Positions 1 through 8,697 of a stretch of DNA of 64,000 nt are shown piece by piece; within the stretch, counting starts at the first letter, position 1, and the number at the start of each line of letters is the position of its first letter. Made by a program: the position numbers and the translations under genes. Source of the stretch: Puccinia triticina (taxonomy: Eukaryota; Basidiomycota; Pucciniomycetes; Pucciniales; Pucciniaceae). The stretch spans positions 3,959,501-4,023,500 of the forward strand of contig NC_070560.1 of the NCBI RefSeq assembly GCF_026914185.1, read 5' to 3'. Below the pieces are notes generated by a model. The model did not search any database. It was not told where the DNA came from and saw only the letters and a list, made by a program, of their open reading frames with translations.

Positions 1-744
1 GGTCGAAACTGGTAATGTAGGACACATACTCTGCTCTTGTCCGCACACCGCCTTTTTCCGCACGCTCCAAAGCCACTTTCTCCAAGTCACTCTCACGATA
101 CATGGGTCCACAATCTTCCCACCTCTCAAGTATCTCCTCCTTGAGCTTGGTCCAATCCTTACTCTCGAACCCCTTCATGTCCTCCACTTCCCGCAAGTCC
201 TTGCCTTCCAGAAAGAAGTTGACCACCTGGTACGCTTTATCCGCATCCGTCAGACCTTCTTGCAGAGCCGCACTTTTGAACCGGTCGATAAAACGCTCCA
301 CCTCCGCCTATGAAAACTTAAGGTGTGGATAATCCCTGGGCCGTATCTTTGCTCCGCTGGGCGCAGGAGCCGCAGGTTGTTGTCCACCCAGCGCTTCTTC
401 CATGGTCTTGTCTTCTGTCTCCTCTGGTCAAACTCCGTAGGTTCTGCTTGTCGTTCCTCCCGCTGACACCGCTGGTCAATCGTTCAGGGTGCTCCGCTGG
501 TACAACTGTTGCCTCCTTGCTGCGATTGACTAATTAGGTGAAAACTGGCTCCACGCTGACGAAAAGATATCTGTCCTAGTCTCGGTCCTCCCGCTGATCC
601 CAACCACAATTGTCTTTTGGCTGGTCTTGAAGAAGAACCTTCTCCGTTTTCCGCAATTACTGTGTCTCCGCTGTCCAAGCCGCCTGATCCGATCTGAGAT
701 TCTTTGTCACCTGGAGTAAAGAATTCGCCTTCCAAAGGGTTCAT
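1..744 (-). pseudogene. Ty3/gypsy-type gag remnant, cut by the left window edge
   Basis: Read on the minus strand, the first 300 bases encode a gag-like stretch: an ERFIDRFKSAAL-like start, then a WTKLKEEILERWEDCGPMYR-like core typical of fungal LTR-retrotransposon capsid proteins. The upstream part (ATG at 744) is Ser/Gly-rich and low in complexity, as gag N-termini often are. The frame is broken by a stop at 484-486, a frameshift near 420-430 and an in-frame TAG near 308. It is therefore a decayed copy, and any pol gene would lie left of the window. The family assignment rests on general gag resemblance only. No protease or reverse transcriptase is visible here. Confidence 0.55.
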
Positions 745-1804
745 TCAACGTTTCCGCGCAAGTCTAGTTCCCAAGTATCCATAACGACACAAAGTTGGGT
801 TCCCGGCCAGACCCCCACTTGTGAGAAAGAAAGCTGGTTGGCTGGTGAAGAATGTCCGCTGACCGCCTTCTTCAAGAATATTGATGTCCGGGCTGTGTGA
901 TTGTTGGTAACTCGGCTCTGCACTGCTACTTTCCGCTAGCCTTCAGCGCTCCTCTACTGAGCCTGATCTATAGCGTAATAATCTGCAAGTGAATATAACT
1001 CCGCACTTCGTAAGCGCAAGAATCCGCAGTAACTCTCCAATAAGAATAAGAACACAGATAATCTCCCAATAACTCTTGTACGTCCGTAGTTGTGAGTACA
1101 ATGATGAGTGAAATTCGTAATAATTTGATAGGATAAAGATAATAGGATGATGAAAAGAGAGGAGAAAACCCTGAGCCACCCCCCGTCCTTCCCTCCACGC
1201 ATGTCACCGTTCCCACCCGATCCCGCACACCTGACACTTTCCCGCACTAGTCCTCCAGCTCCGCCTGCTATCCCGCTCGTCACTCTCCCAGACTCCGCTC
1301 CTCTCCGACGCTTGTCCTCCCACCGTCCTCTGTCTAGCCCCCGTCAGTCGTTCTCTCGCCACCGCCTTCACCATGGTTCCACCCGCTGGTGGAACCCGCT
1401 CTGGCTGTCATGGCTCACCCGCTGACGCGCCGCTGCTACCGGTCCACATGTGTATTCCCGCCGCAGTCCAGCCCTGTCTTTTCCGCTCCGATCCGAATAC
1501 CCGATCCAAAATCCGTGATCCTTGCATTCCAATCCGCGCGTGACTTTCCGTAAGCTTTCCTAGCGTGCTTTGCTGACCTCATCCTCAGTGCTTATGTCAC
1601 CGGAATGCACTCTGCCTGAGCGGCTTTGTGCATTCCCCGCCGGCGCTATCCCCACTTGGACATTCTACCGCGCTCGCCTATATAAATCACCACACCGTCA
1701 AAACTGCCGTCAGAGCCAAGTGAGCAGTCAGATTGACCGCTCACCTAACGGCCTCCCGTCAGCCGTCAATCTGCCAGCCAAATTAACAGCCAAACTTCCG
1801 GCAC
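745..1804. other. non-coding stretch upstream of the gag remnant (leader/LTR candidate)
   Basis: About 1 kb rich in CCGCT and CCGCAC motifs with no convincing ORF. By position it should contain the 5-prime leader and LTR of the gag remnant. I could not find a second LTR copy, a clear TG...CA boundary or a primer-binding site, so no LTR is called. A TATATAAAT stretch lies near 1678-1687. Confidence 0.3.
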
Positions 1805-2656
1805 TTGACTCCAGGCAACTTTAACATAACTGGAACACAAGATGCTGTCAGAACAGCCCTAACCAAAAAGGGGCCCAAGACAACTCTGCTCATTGGGGAT
1901 ACATCACCCTTGGCCCTCAGGCTCACCCATCCGCACTCCTCTTTTTTTCCAAGTCCCCTCATTGGAGGACACTTCACCCTCCATCTCCCCCACCCTCACC
2001 AACCCACAACCTCAGCCAGACCTTCAATTTTATCCTCTCATTCCGTATCTTGCAAGCAACGTGCTCCAATTGGGGCGCCCAAAGGTAGAAAGGCCTCCAA
2101 AGCCCACAAACTTGGCAGAACTGGTAAGCTCCAAGCAATGTAAAATTGCCCGAGAAAAACTCTTGTCTGACTATTCATTTGATATGCAGAGCTCATACAT
2201 ACTCCCCGTAGCGCCTCTTCGCCGACGGTCAGCCTGACCACGCCACAGCAGTCCAAACCTGTTCCGAGGTCCAGCCAATTGATCCGAGAGAGGCGGAGGA
2301 GCTTTGAGTAGCCTGCCAACCCGTCAATCAATGATCTTCCTTATTTTCATTGTTTGACTAACTCCTCATTGGCCTTCTCCATTGCCTCGCCCAGCCACTC
2401 TGCATCCGGAGGCGCCTTTTCAACAAGCTCTGGCGTCGACCAACGTCATTCCAGTGTACCAAGTGAAAGGCGACAGTCCAAACGTAAGCCAACACCTGCC
2501 GAGATCAAGTTGCGAGACAAGACCCGGAGTGTCAAAGCTCTGGTAGATAAATTCCCTCTCTTCCTCTCTCCCCTCTTCTCCTCTCTAGCCAGCCATAAAA
2601 GCAGACCAAACAAACAAACAAACAAACAAAAAAAAACACACTGTAGCATGCAATAA
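1805..2656 (+). other. possible coding exons, unidentified
   Basis: Two plus-strand open stretches, about 1893-2237 and 2354-2550, have protein-like composition. The second ends in a basic segment (SERRQSKRKPTPAEIKLRDK). The first is Pro/Leu-rich. A C/T-rich segment near 2550-2590 could be an intron edge. No family is recognised, and no continuous spliced model could be built. These may be fragments of a transposon protein or chance ORFs. Confidence 0.2.
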
Positions 2657-3239
2657 AAAAACAAAAAAGTGCCCAGGTGGCCGTAAAACCTAATTGAGTG
2701 CGTCTTGTGAGTTGGCCCGAGAGGTGTGCCAAAAGCTATCGGAGAACAAGGGCGTTTTGTGGTCAAACAGTGGGCAAACGGCCCTGATTGATTTTGTATG
2801 GGGGCTTGGGTTTGACAGCAAATTGCCGCTGGGGTTGAGCCACCCTTACTTTTGCCAGCGGGTTGTCCGCTTGCGCATTGGCGGGGGTGCCGCCAAGTTC
2901 GGCAGTCCGCTTGACGGTTGACGGAAGGCCGGCATGCAAACGGTCAACACTGGCTGGGGGGGAACCGTCAAATTGACGGCCAAACTTTGGCCGGATTGGC
3001 GGCGATGTGTAACCGCTGTGTATTTGAAGGGTGAGGGTGGATATTTTGACTCAACAGATAACCGGTGATTTTTTATACAAAACCCTCAAGTAGATACACC
3101 GTTGGACGTTGGCGGGAAGGACGAGTAAAGCTAAAGCTTTCAAGCGTTGTGGTAGTGCTACTTGACCGCCGGCGCCGGTTGGCAAAGTCCAATGTAGCAA
3201 CACTCCTTTGTCTTGGGTGCCAAGTCTACCTGCTGCAGA
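2657..3239. other. no gene; degenerate repeat sequence
   Basis: Contains CCGTCAA/TTGACGG-rich sequence at 2910-2990 that resembles, in inverted orientation, the segment at about 1690-1800. The two may be decayed ends of one inverted-repeat element. From about 3020 the sequence is the left edge of tandem unit 1. Confidence 0.3.
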
Positions 3240-3656
3240 CAACGGTGGGTAGTTATTGCTACAGTAACGCGTAACGTAACAATAACGTAACGTTTTTTGG
3301 CCGTTATCGTTATTGTTACCAGTAACAGCAGTGCGATATCAATATCATACCAAGAGTTTTTTTTTTGCGATGGCTGTTACTATATCTGAGCGCGTAGCGA
3401 CAGATATCGGGCAAGATAACGAGCAATAAAAGGCCAAAATAGGGCCAATTTGGCCTTTTATTGCTCAATAACGCGTTATCCGCTGGATAACGCATTACTT
3501 TACTGGTAACGGCCTCGAAAAAAGAGGCCAGCTACGTTACGCGTGATGCCGCTCTCCGCGCGTTACTGCTAACAATAACGGCGCAAAAAGTAACGGCGGG
3601 TAGTTACTTTACAAAAATCCCGCAGATATTGTAAAGTAAAGTAACTACCCACCGTT
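3240..3656. mobile_element. hAT-type MITE with 8-bp target-site duplication
   Basis: A 417-bp non-coding element. Its ends are inverted repeats (left CAACGGTGGGTAGTTA, right TAACTACCCACCGTT) and it is flanked by direct repeats GCTGCAGA at 3232-3239 and 3657-3664. The interior is rich in GTAACG/CGTTAC motifs, like transposase-binding subterminal repeats. One base is ambiguous: taking G3657 as element gives a perfect 16-bp TIR and a 7-bp duplication. The 8-bp reading fits hAT. Confidence 0.8.
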
Positions 3657-3889
3657 GCTGCAGAGCATCCCAACAACCAATTGCCTACATATCATCACCT
3701 CCAATGCGGGGGCATTACAAGCTTGTGAACCGTTTGAGGTACATAGTTTGGCCCAATTCAAGCAGCAATGCCGGCGTCGGTAAACAGGTTGTTGGTAGGA
3801 AAGCCCGGCGTCGGTAAGCATGCCCGGCCCCAATCAGTAAGGCGTCGGTAAGCAGGGCCGGCTTTGGTATCTCCTCCGCCTGCTTTGTC

Positions 3890-4143
3890 AGCCGCACCGG
3901 CCCGCTGCTCGCCACACTCGTCGACAACACCCCAAACCTGCCCGCGGCACAATGCGGTCAAACGACCGACACACCTGCTCATACTCTGTTGTCCTCCCAA
4001 TCCCCCATTCTCAGACTTTGCGAGGTTCGCCAGCAGGGACGTCTTCACCTCCGCGGCCTCGCGCAGCCGGCTCTTTCCATTCAGTTCATCGTCCTGCGCT
4101 GATATCTACTGAGGCTGGATCTTGTTTGACTCAAAATCTGCCA
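3890..4143 (-). pseudogene. decayed copy of part of tea1 exon 4 (unit 1)
   Basis: Matches the tea1 coding sequence at about 10060-10300 in the same orientation: a CCACACTCGnCGACAACA block, then ACGACCGACAC, then the GACGTCTTCACCTCCGCGGC and CAGTTCATCGTCCTGCGC blocks. In tea1 the region encodes the ...KDDELKEKSRMIEAAEVK... coiled-coil segment. The copy has several indels and no sustained frame. It lies 3-prime of the secreted-protein gene at 4606-5157. Confidence 0.75.
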
Positions 4144-4605
4144 TGTGCCCTAAATGTAACATAACATTTTTGAGGTGTTGTGTTAGAAGAAGGTTGCTAG
4201 CACCTACTGGAGAATCCTCTCGATGTTCAAGGCACTACACTGCGCTATGTTATTGCTGATGATAGTGTAGCAGGCTCGCAGTTGGACTCAGCTGATCAAG
4301 ACCAGTACCAGAAGTTATGGGAAGAATTTTATCTCTGAAAATACAACAAGAGAACTCTTGAGGAATTTTTCAATACAAGAAGAAACAAGCAACATCATTG
4401 TGATATGAAAGTGAAATGAGATGTAAAATCAAAGAGAATAGATCCTGAGAAACAATAGAACTCAGCTAACGGTGGAATTATGACACAAAACAAAACTTGG
4501 GGGGTTGATTTGGCCCAATATCCAAATCAATGATTGAATATTAAGACTATATACATTTTCCACCCATGAGCATCAGTCTTGCCAGTAAATTTGAAAACAA
4601 CAATT

Positions 4606-5157
4606 TCAGGAACAAATTGCATTCTTGGTTGTGTCTGTGCTGTCAAGTGGTCTTCCATTGACCAGGATTTTCTTGGGCATAGTGAACTTCTTATCAGGGT
4701 CATATGGAGGCTGATTGATAGTTAGGTAATAAAAGAAAGATTTTGGTTAACACCATTAGTTAAAGAGATGTGCTTTTCACTGCTGTCCATATAACTCACC
4801 TGAACTAGTTTTTGCACCTCGGTATTTCCACAGCATCGAGAACGCCAAGGAGAATTGTCATTTTCTGTCTTATCTCTGGTTTGTGGCTTGTTTATACAGC
4901 TTCCCGACAAAGTTGGTAACTGGACTTTAAGTAAACAATACGCATAGGTTCCAGGCCTTAGCATACCTGGTTGGAATAGAAAGCATCACACCGATGATTA
5001 GGTGCCACATACCTGCAACATTTTTTACTTTTGGGTCTTGGTTATTATAGTCAATGGGCTTAAAACAGACAAGTTGAGTATCTCCTGGGCAAGATTGCAC
5101 TTCCACCAAGAGTGTTGTGAGTATCAATATTACCATTGGGTAAGTTAACATCATCAT
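4606..5157 (-). CDS. small secreted six-cysteine protein A (candidate effector), three exons
   Basis: Spliced model: complement of 4606-4710, 4800-4924 and 5013-5157, giving 124 aa. The start is the first of three ATGs (MMMLTYPMVILILTTLLVEV) because it begins a typical signal peptide of about 22 residues. Both introns are GT-AG (gtatgt...aaag and gtgagt...tcag), and all exon phases agree with the paralogue at 6440-7013. The mature protein has six cysteines: C-x7-C near the N-terminus, one in exon 2, an RCC pair and a penultimate C. Shared blocks with protein B include DYNN, VKNV and ILVNGR/IMVNGR. No known domain is recognised. Secretion is inferred from the signal peptide. A role in plant infection is only a guess from small size, cysteines and lineage-specific duplication. 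Confidence 0.8.
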
Positions 5158-5769
5158 AGATGGTTGTGATATGAGTGATGATGAAAGTAGTAAACAGAAA
5201 AAAAGAAAAAGTGTTTGAAAGTAAGGCTGAAGAAGCCGGCTATTCAAGAAAACGGATATTTGGAAATTGGATGGAGTTGAATTTGAAGGAATATTTCGAC
5301 GGAGAAGGTGGATCTTTCAACTCGACATAGAAGCAGTGAGTTTTTATGCCCAATCCGCCGTCAGATGTGTTGTTGGAAATCGGCAGAAAGGACGAGCACA
5401 GCTGAATTTTTCAAGCACTTGACAGCCGGTGCCGGTTGACGAAGCCCGATGTAGACAAACTATTTGTCTGGGCTGCTAAGGCTACCCGCTGCTACGCAGC
5501 CAACAACCAACCATCGACCAAACCTGGTTGTGAAATCTTTGAGGCATGTCATGAGTAAACCTGTTAAGGAACTGTTTGAGGCAGTTTGGCCGAATTCAAT
5601 CAGCACGGCCGGCATCAGTAATCAAGGCTGGCGTCGGTAATCAAGGCCGGCGTCGGTAAGCATGCCGGCCGCGATCAGCAGGCCGGCGTCGGTAAGCAAG
5701 CCGTCGGTAAGCAGAGCCGGCTTGGGTAGCTTGTCCGCCTGCGTCGTCAGCCGCTCCCCAGCCCCCATC

Positions 5770-5999
5770 GGCCCGCTGCCCTCCACACTCGTCGACAACA
5801 AGCTCCGAACCTGCCCGCGGAACAATGGAGTCAAATGACCGACAATACGTCCTTGCCCCATTCTCAGACATCACGAGGTTCTCGAGCAGGGACGTTTTCA
5901 CGTCCGCGGCCTCGATTAGCCGGCTCTGCTCCTTCAGCTCATCGTCCTGCACCGACTCCTGTTCCGGAGGCTGGATCTTGCGCGACTCAAAATCAACTT
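5770..5999 (-). pseudogene. decayed copy of part of tea1 exon 4 (unit 2)
   Basis: Matches the same tea1 segment as the copy at 3890-4143 and is better preserved. On the minus strand it still reads a DDELKEQSRLIEAADVKTSL-like stretch, which corresponds to the intact gene's DDELKEKSRMIEAAEVKTSL. Indels break the rest. A GGCGTCGGTAAGCA-type repeat at about 5600-5710 lies just beyond its 3-prime side, as in unit 1. Confidence 0.8.
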
Positions 6000-6439
6000 T
6001 ATGCTCGAAATGTGACACAATCGTTGAGGTGTTGTGTTGGAGGAAGGGTGCTAGCACCTACTGGAGAATCCCCGGAGTGTTCAGCGCACTACACTGCGCG
6101 GCTAATGATAGTGAAGCGGGCTCACTGTTGGACTGGGCCGACGAAGACCAGCAGAATAAGTGATGGGGAAAATGTTCTTTCTGAGGATACTACAAATGAA
6201 CTCTTGAGGGCTTTTTTTATATACAACCATAAAAAATGTGGCAGGATTGTGGTAGGATTGTGATGTGAAAGCAAAATAAAATGAACAATCAAAGACAATG
6301 AAAAGTGAGGTGCAAGTTTGCGACCATCCCAAAAACTGGGTTGGTGGAGTGGGGAGTTGATGAGTGAATATTCAGACAATATATGTACATCTACCACACA
6401 TGAGCTTCAGTCTTGCCTGTAAATCTGAAAGCAACAAAT

Positions 6440-7013
6440 TTAATTACAAGCTGTCTCCGGGGCTTGGTCTGGGTCTTCAAGTGATCTTCCATTGACCATT
6501 ATTTCCTTCGGGATATTGAATTTAGTTCCCTCCGCGAATGGTTCCTGATTATCGATCATGTGATAATTGAAAGCACTTGGTTAGTTCCACCCCACAATCA
6601 GTGAAAGTGAAATTTTCTCCCTGCTGTCCGTACTCACCTGAGCTAACTTCTTCTCAATCAACACAGATTTTTTGCAGCATCGAGTGCGCCAAGCAGCCGC
6701 GTCATTTTCTCCGGGAACGTTGCTACCAAGGAATCTCGGCATACAGCCGTCTTTATTTGGGATATCAACTTGAAGATGGAATAAGAATACATACAGGTTG
6801 TAGGTCAGCACGCATTGGAATATACAGCATAAGATCAATGATCGGGCAAAGCTTACCTGGAACATTTTTCACGTTATCTTCTTTGTTGTTGTAGTCTTTA
6901 GGCGAGAAACAGACAGTTACCCTGTCTGATGGGCAGGGCTCCCCGATCTTAGCAGCATTGACCAGGGCTGCTGTGAGTAACAACATTACAATGGGGTAAG
7001 TCGACAACATCAT
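6440..7013 (-). CDS. small secreted six-cysteine protein B (candidate effector), three exons
   Basis: Spliced model: complement of 6440-6544, 6638-6768 and 6857-7013, giving 130 aa. The start at 7013 (MMLSTYPIVMLLLTAALVNA) gives a signal peptide of about 20 residues. Intron 1 runs gtaagc...tcaag and intron 2 gtgagt...atcag. Six cysteines align with protein A, including the N-terminal C-x7-C, the RCC pair in exon 2 and the penultimate C. The DYNN, VKNV, WR-RCC and VNGR-LED blocks are shared with A. A TATA-like TATAAATAG lies about 270 bases upstream. The two genes are tandem, same strand, about 1.3 kb apart. Function unknown; secretion is inferred. Confidence 0.82.
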
Positions 7014-7283
7014 ATGAGGGTAATTTAGGACTTTTGGTGAAGATGCACAAGAGAGCAAGAGACAGAGTGGTTTGGAGCGAAGCTTAAGATGCCGGCGAGT
7101 AAATCTAGATATCCGGAAATTGACTCGAGGTGGCCTGCAATCAAGATTTGTAGGGTGAAGATGTATAGCGGCGTGGACTATAAGCAAGAGGCTAAAGTGA
7201 GGAGGCTCGGAAGGACGTAAAATATATACTTTGCTGGCTATGAAGATGAGTGGGTAGGAGACAGACACCAGGCCAGGCAGGAT

Positions 7284-7292
7284 CTATTTATA
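7284..7292 (-). promoter_or_regulatory. TATA-like box upstream of secreted protein B
   Basis: TATAAATAG on the minus strand, about 270 bases before the ATG at 7013. It matches a core TATA element, but no transcription start is visible from sequence alone. Confidence 0.4.
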
Positions 7293-8439
7293 CTCTACGG
7301 TGCTGATGAGGAAGCTTCACGAAACTAGCACTTCCTCAGGGTCTCGTTGGCCTTGCTCATGGAAGAGCCGTGGGGGGCGCAAGACGTAACCAAGAAGGAA
7401 GCCGGAGTACCCGGCGGGGTGGATGGGGTAGGGAAGGCAACCGCCGGTACAGACCCCCAAACGGGCCTAGCGCCCGAAAAACATCCAAGGACCACGGGCA
7501 ACGAGCGGCGTCTTGGCAAGCCCGCCTCCAACCATCGCGCCCTGCGATGTGAATGAGCAGGGGAAGCCTGGCTGCAACCCGTTTCGGGACAGGTTGGCCC
7601 ATACAGACGGGCGCCCAGGCGGCAGCTGGTCGGCTTGGCCACCAGCCTTCCCTGGGCGGAGACACAAGGAGACGGCAGCGAGTGAGACAGGAGATGAGAT
7701 ATGTACAACCACACATGATCTCGGCCTGATGGCTTTGGCATGCACTGGCCGTAGAGATCATAGGCGTGCAGATGTGAGGGCCATTTGCGCGCGCGGCGCG
7801 AACCGCTCCACGAAGTGCGACCTCGTCAGCGGGGCTGCCCCTTCGCCCTTCGGGGCTCTCACAAGGAGGCTTTGTGAAGCTCGCAGAGGGACACGCACAC
7901 ACAGCAGTCGCAGACACGTCCTTGTTTGTTGATCTTGGAGTTGACCCATTACAGAGCATCCTTCCACCACACCACAACGAAAAACCCACCCGCCACGATT
8001 CCTCCACACTGCCCATGCACACACACACACATACACACACACACATAGTCAAAAGGATACGGATTACGGCATAGAAGAATCAACAACAGTGTATATATAT
8101 CTAAATAAGGAAGGGGCCGAGGACGGGGGGGGGGGCAAAAAAACGGAGCATCGATTAAGGAGAAGCGTGTTTCACGGGCGGGGAAAGAGATGGTTCGGGA
8201 TCGTGAGGCGCGTAGAAGTGGAGACATTAATGAGAGACGAGGGACGGAGTGGAAGGAGACGTTAGAACCAGAGAGACATGAGAGACGTAAGCAGAGACGA
8301 GCGGCGGGCCGTGCGGAGACAGGGGCGGCGAAAGAGGCTGGAAAGCGCGCCCGCCTTCCTCAACAGACCCTGCACAGACGCCGCAGACATAGAGCCGAAA
8401 CGAAAACCGGGCGATCCGAGATGCGAGCTCCGAATCCGC
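7293..8439. other. intergenic region between secreted protein B and tea1; (CA)n tract
   Basis: ORFs here on both strands look like GC-rich chance frames. The stretch includes a CA dinucleotide tract at about 8017-8046 and an 11-base G run near 8125. It should contain the tea1 3-prime untranslated region. No gene is supported. Confidence 0.5.
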
Positions 8440-8685
8440 CAAAGAGAACAAGCCGAGCCAAAGAGAACAAGCCGAGCCAAAGAGAACAAGCCGAGCCAAA
8501 GAGAACAAGCCGAGCCAAAGAGAACAAGCCGAGCCAAAGAGAACAAGCCGAGCCAAAGAGAACAAGCCGAGCCAAAGAGAACAAGCCGAGCCAAAGAGAA
8601 CAAGCCGAGCCAAAGAGAACAAGCCGAGCCAAAGAGAACAAGCCGAGCCAAAGAGAACAAGCCGAGCCAAAGAGAGCAAGCCGAA
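8440..8685. repeat. 19-bp minisatellite just downstream of the tea1 stop codon
   Basis: About 12-13 tandem copies of GAGCCAAAGAGAACAAGCC, nearly identical. Because 19 is not a multiple of 3, the array is open in several frames on both strands, which creates spurious repetitive ORFs. It begins 13 bases past the tea1 stop, so it is probably transcribed in that gene's 3-prime UTR. Confidence 0.9.
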
Positions 8686-8697
8686 AGAAGGGGGAGA

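Larger units (their letters stand above)
3020..5265. repeat. tandem segmental duplication, unit 1 (contains a MITE)
   Basis: This unit and the next share, in the same order and orientation: a GTGGATnTTTnAACTCnACA-like left edge; a CCGGCGCCGGTTG/CCGGTGCCGGTTG block; a tea1 exon fragment; a TTGAGGTGTTGTGTT block followed by GCTAGCACCTACTGGAGAAT; and a three-exon secreted-protein gene. Edges are approximate. Removing the 417-bp MITE makes the two units nearly equal in length (about 1.8 kb), so the MITE arrived after the duplication. Confidence 0.75.
5266..7130. repeat. tandem segmental duplication, unit 2
   Basis: Second copy of the unit described at 3020-5265, without the MITE. The two gene copies differ at many amino-acid positions, so the duplication is not recent. 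Confidence 0.75.

Noticed and set aside
7357..8052. 231-codon minus-strand ORF starting in a Cys-Val run
   Set aside because: The start lies in the CA microsatellite and the rest has no domain or splice support; opposing frames are equally open.
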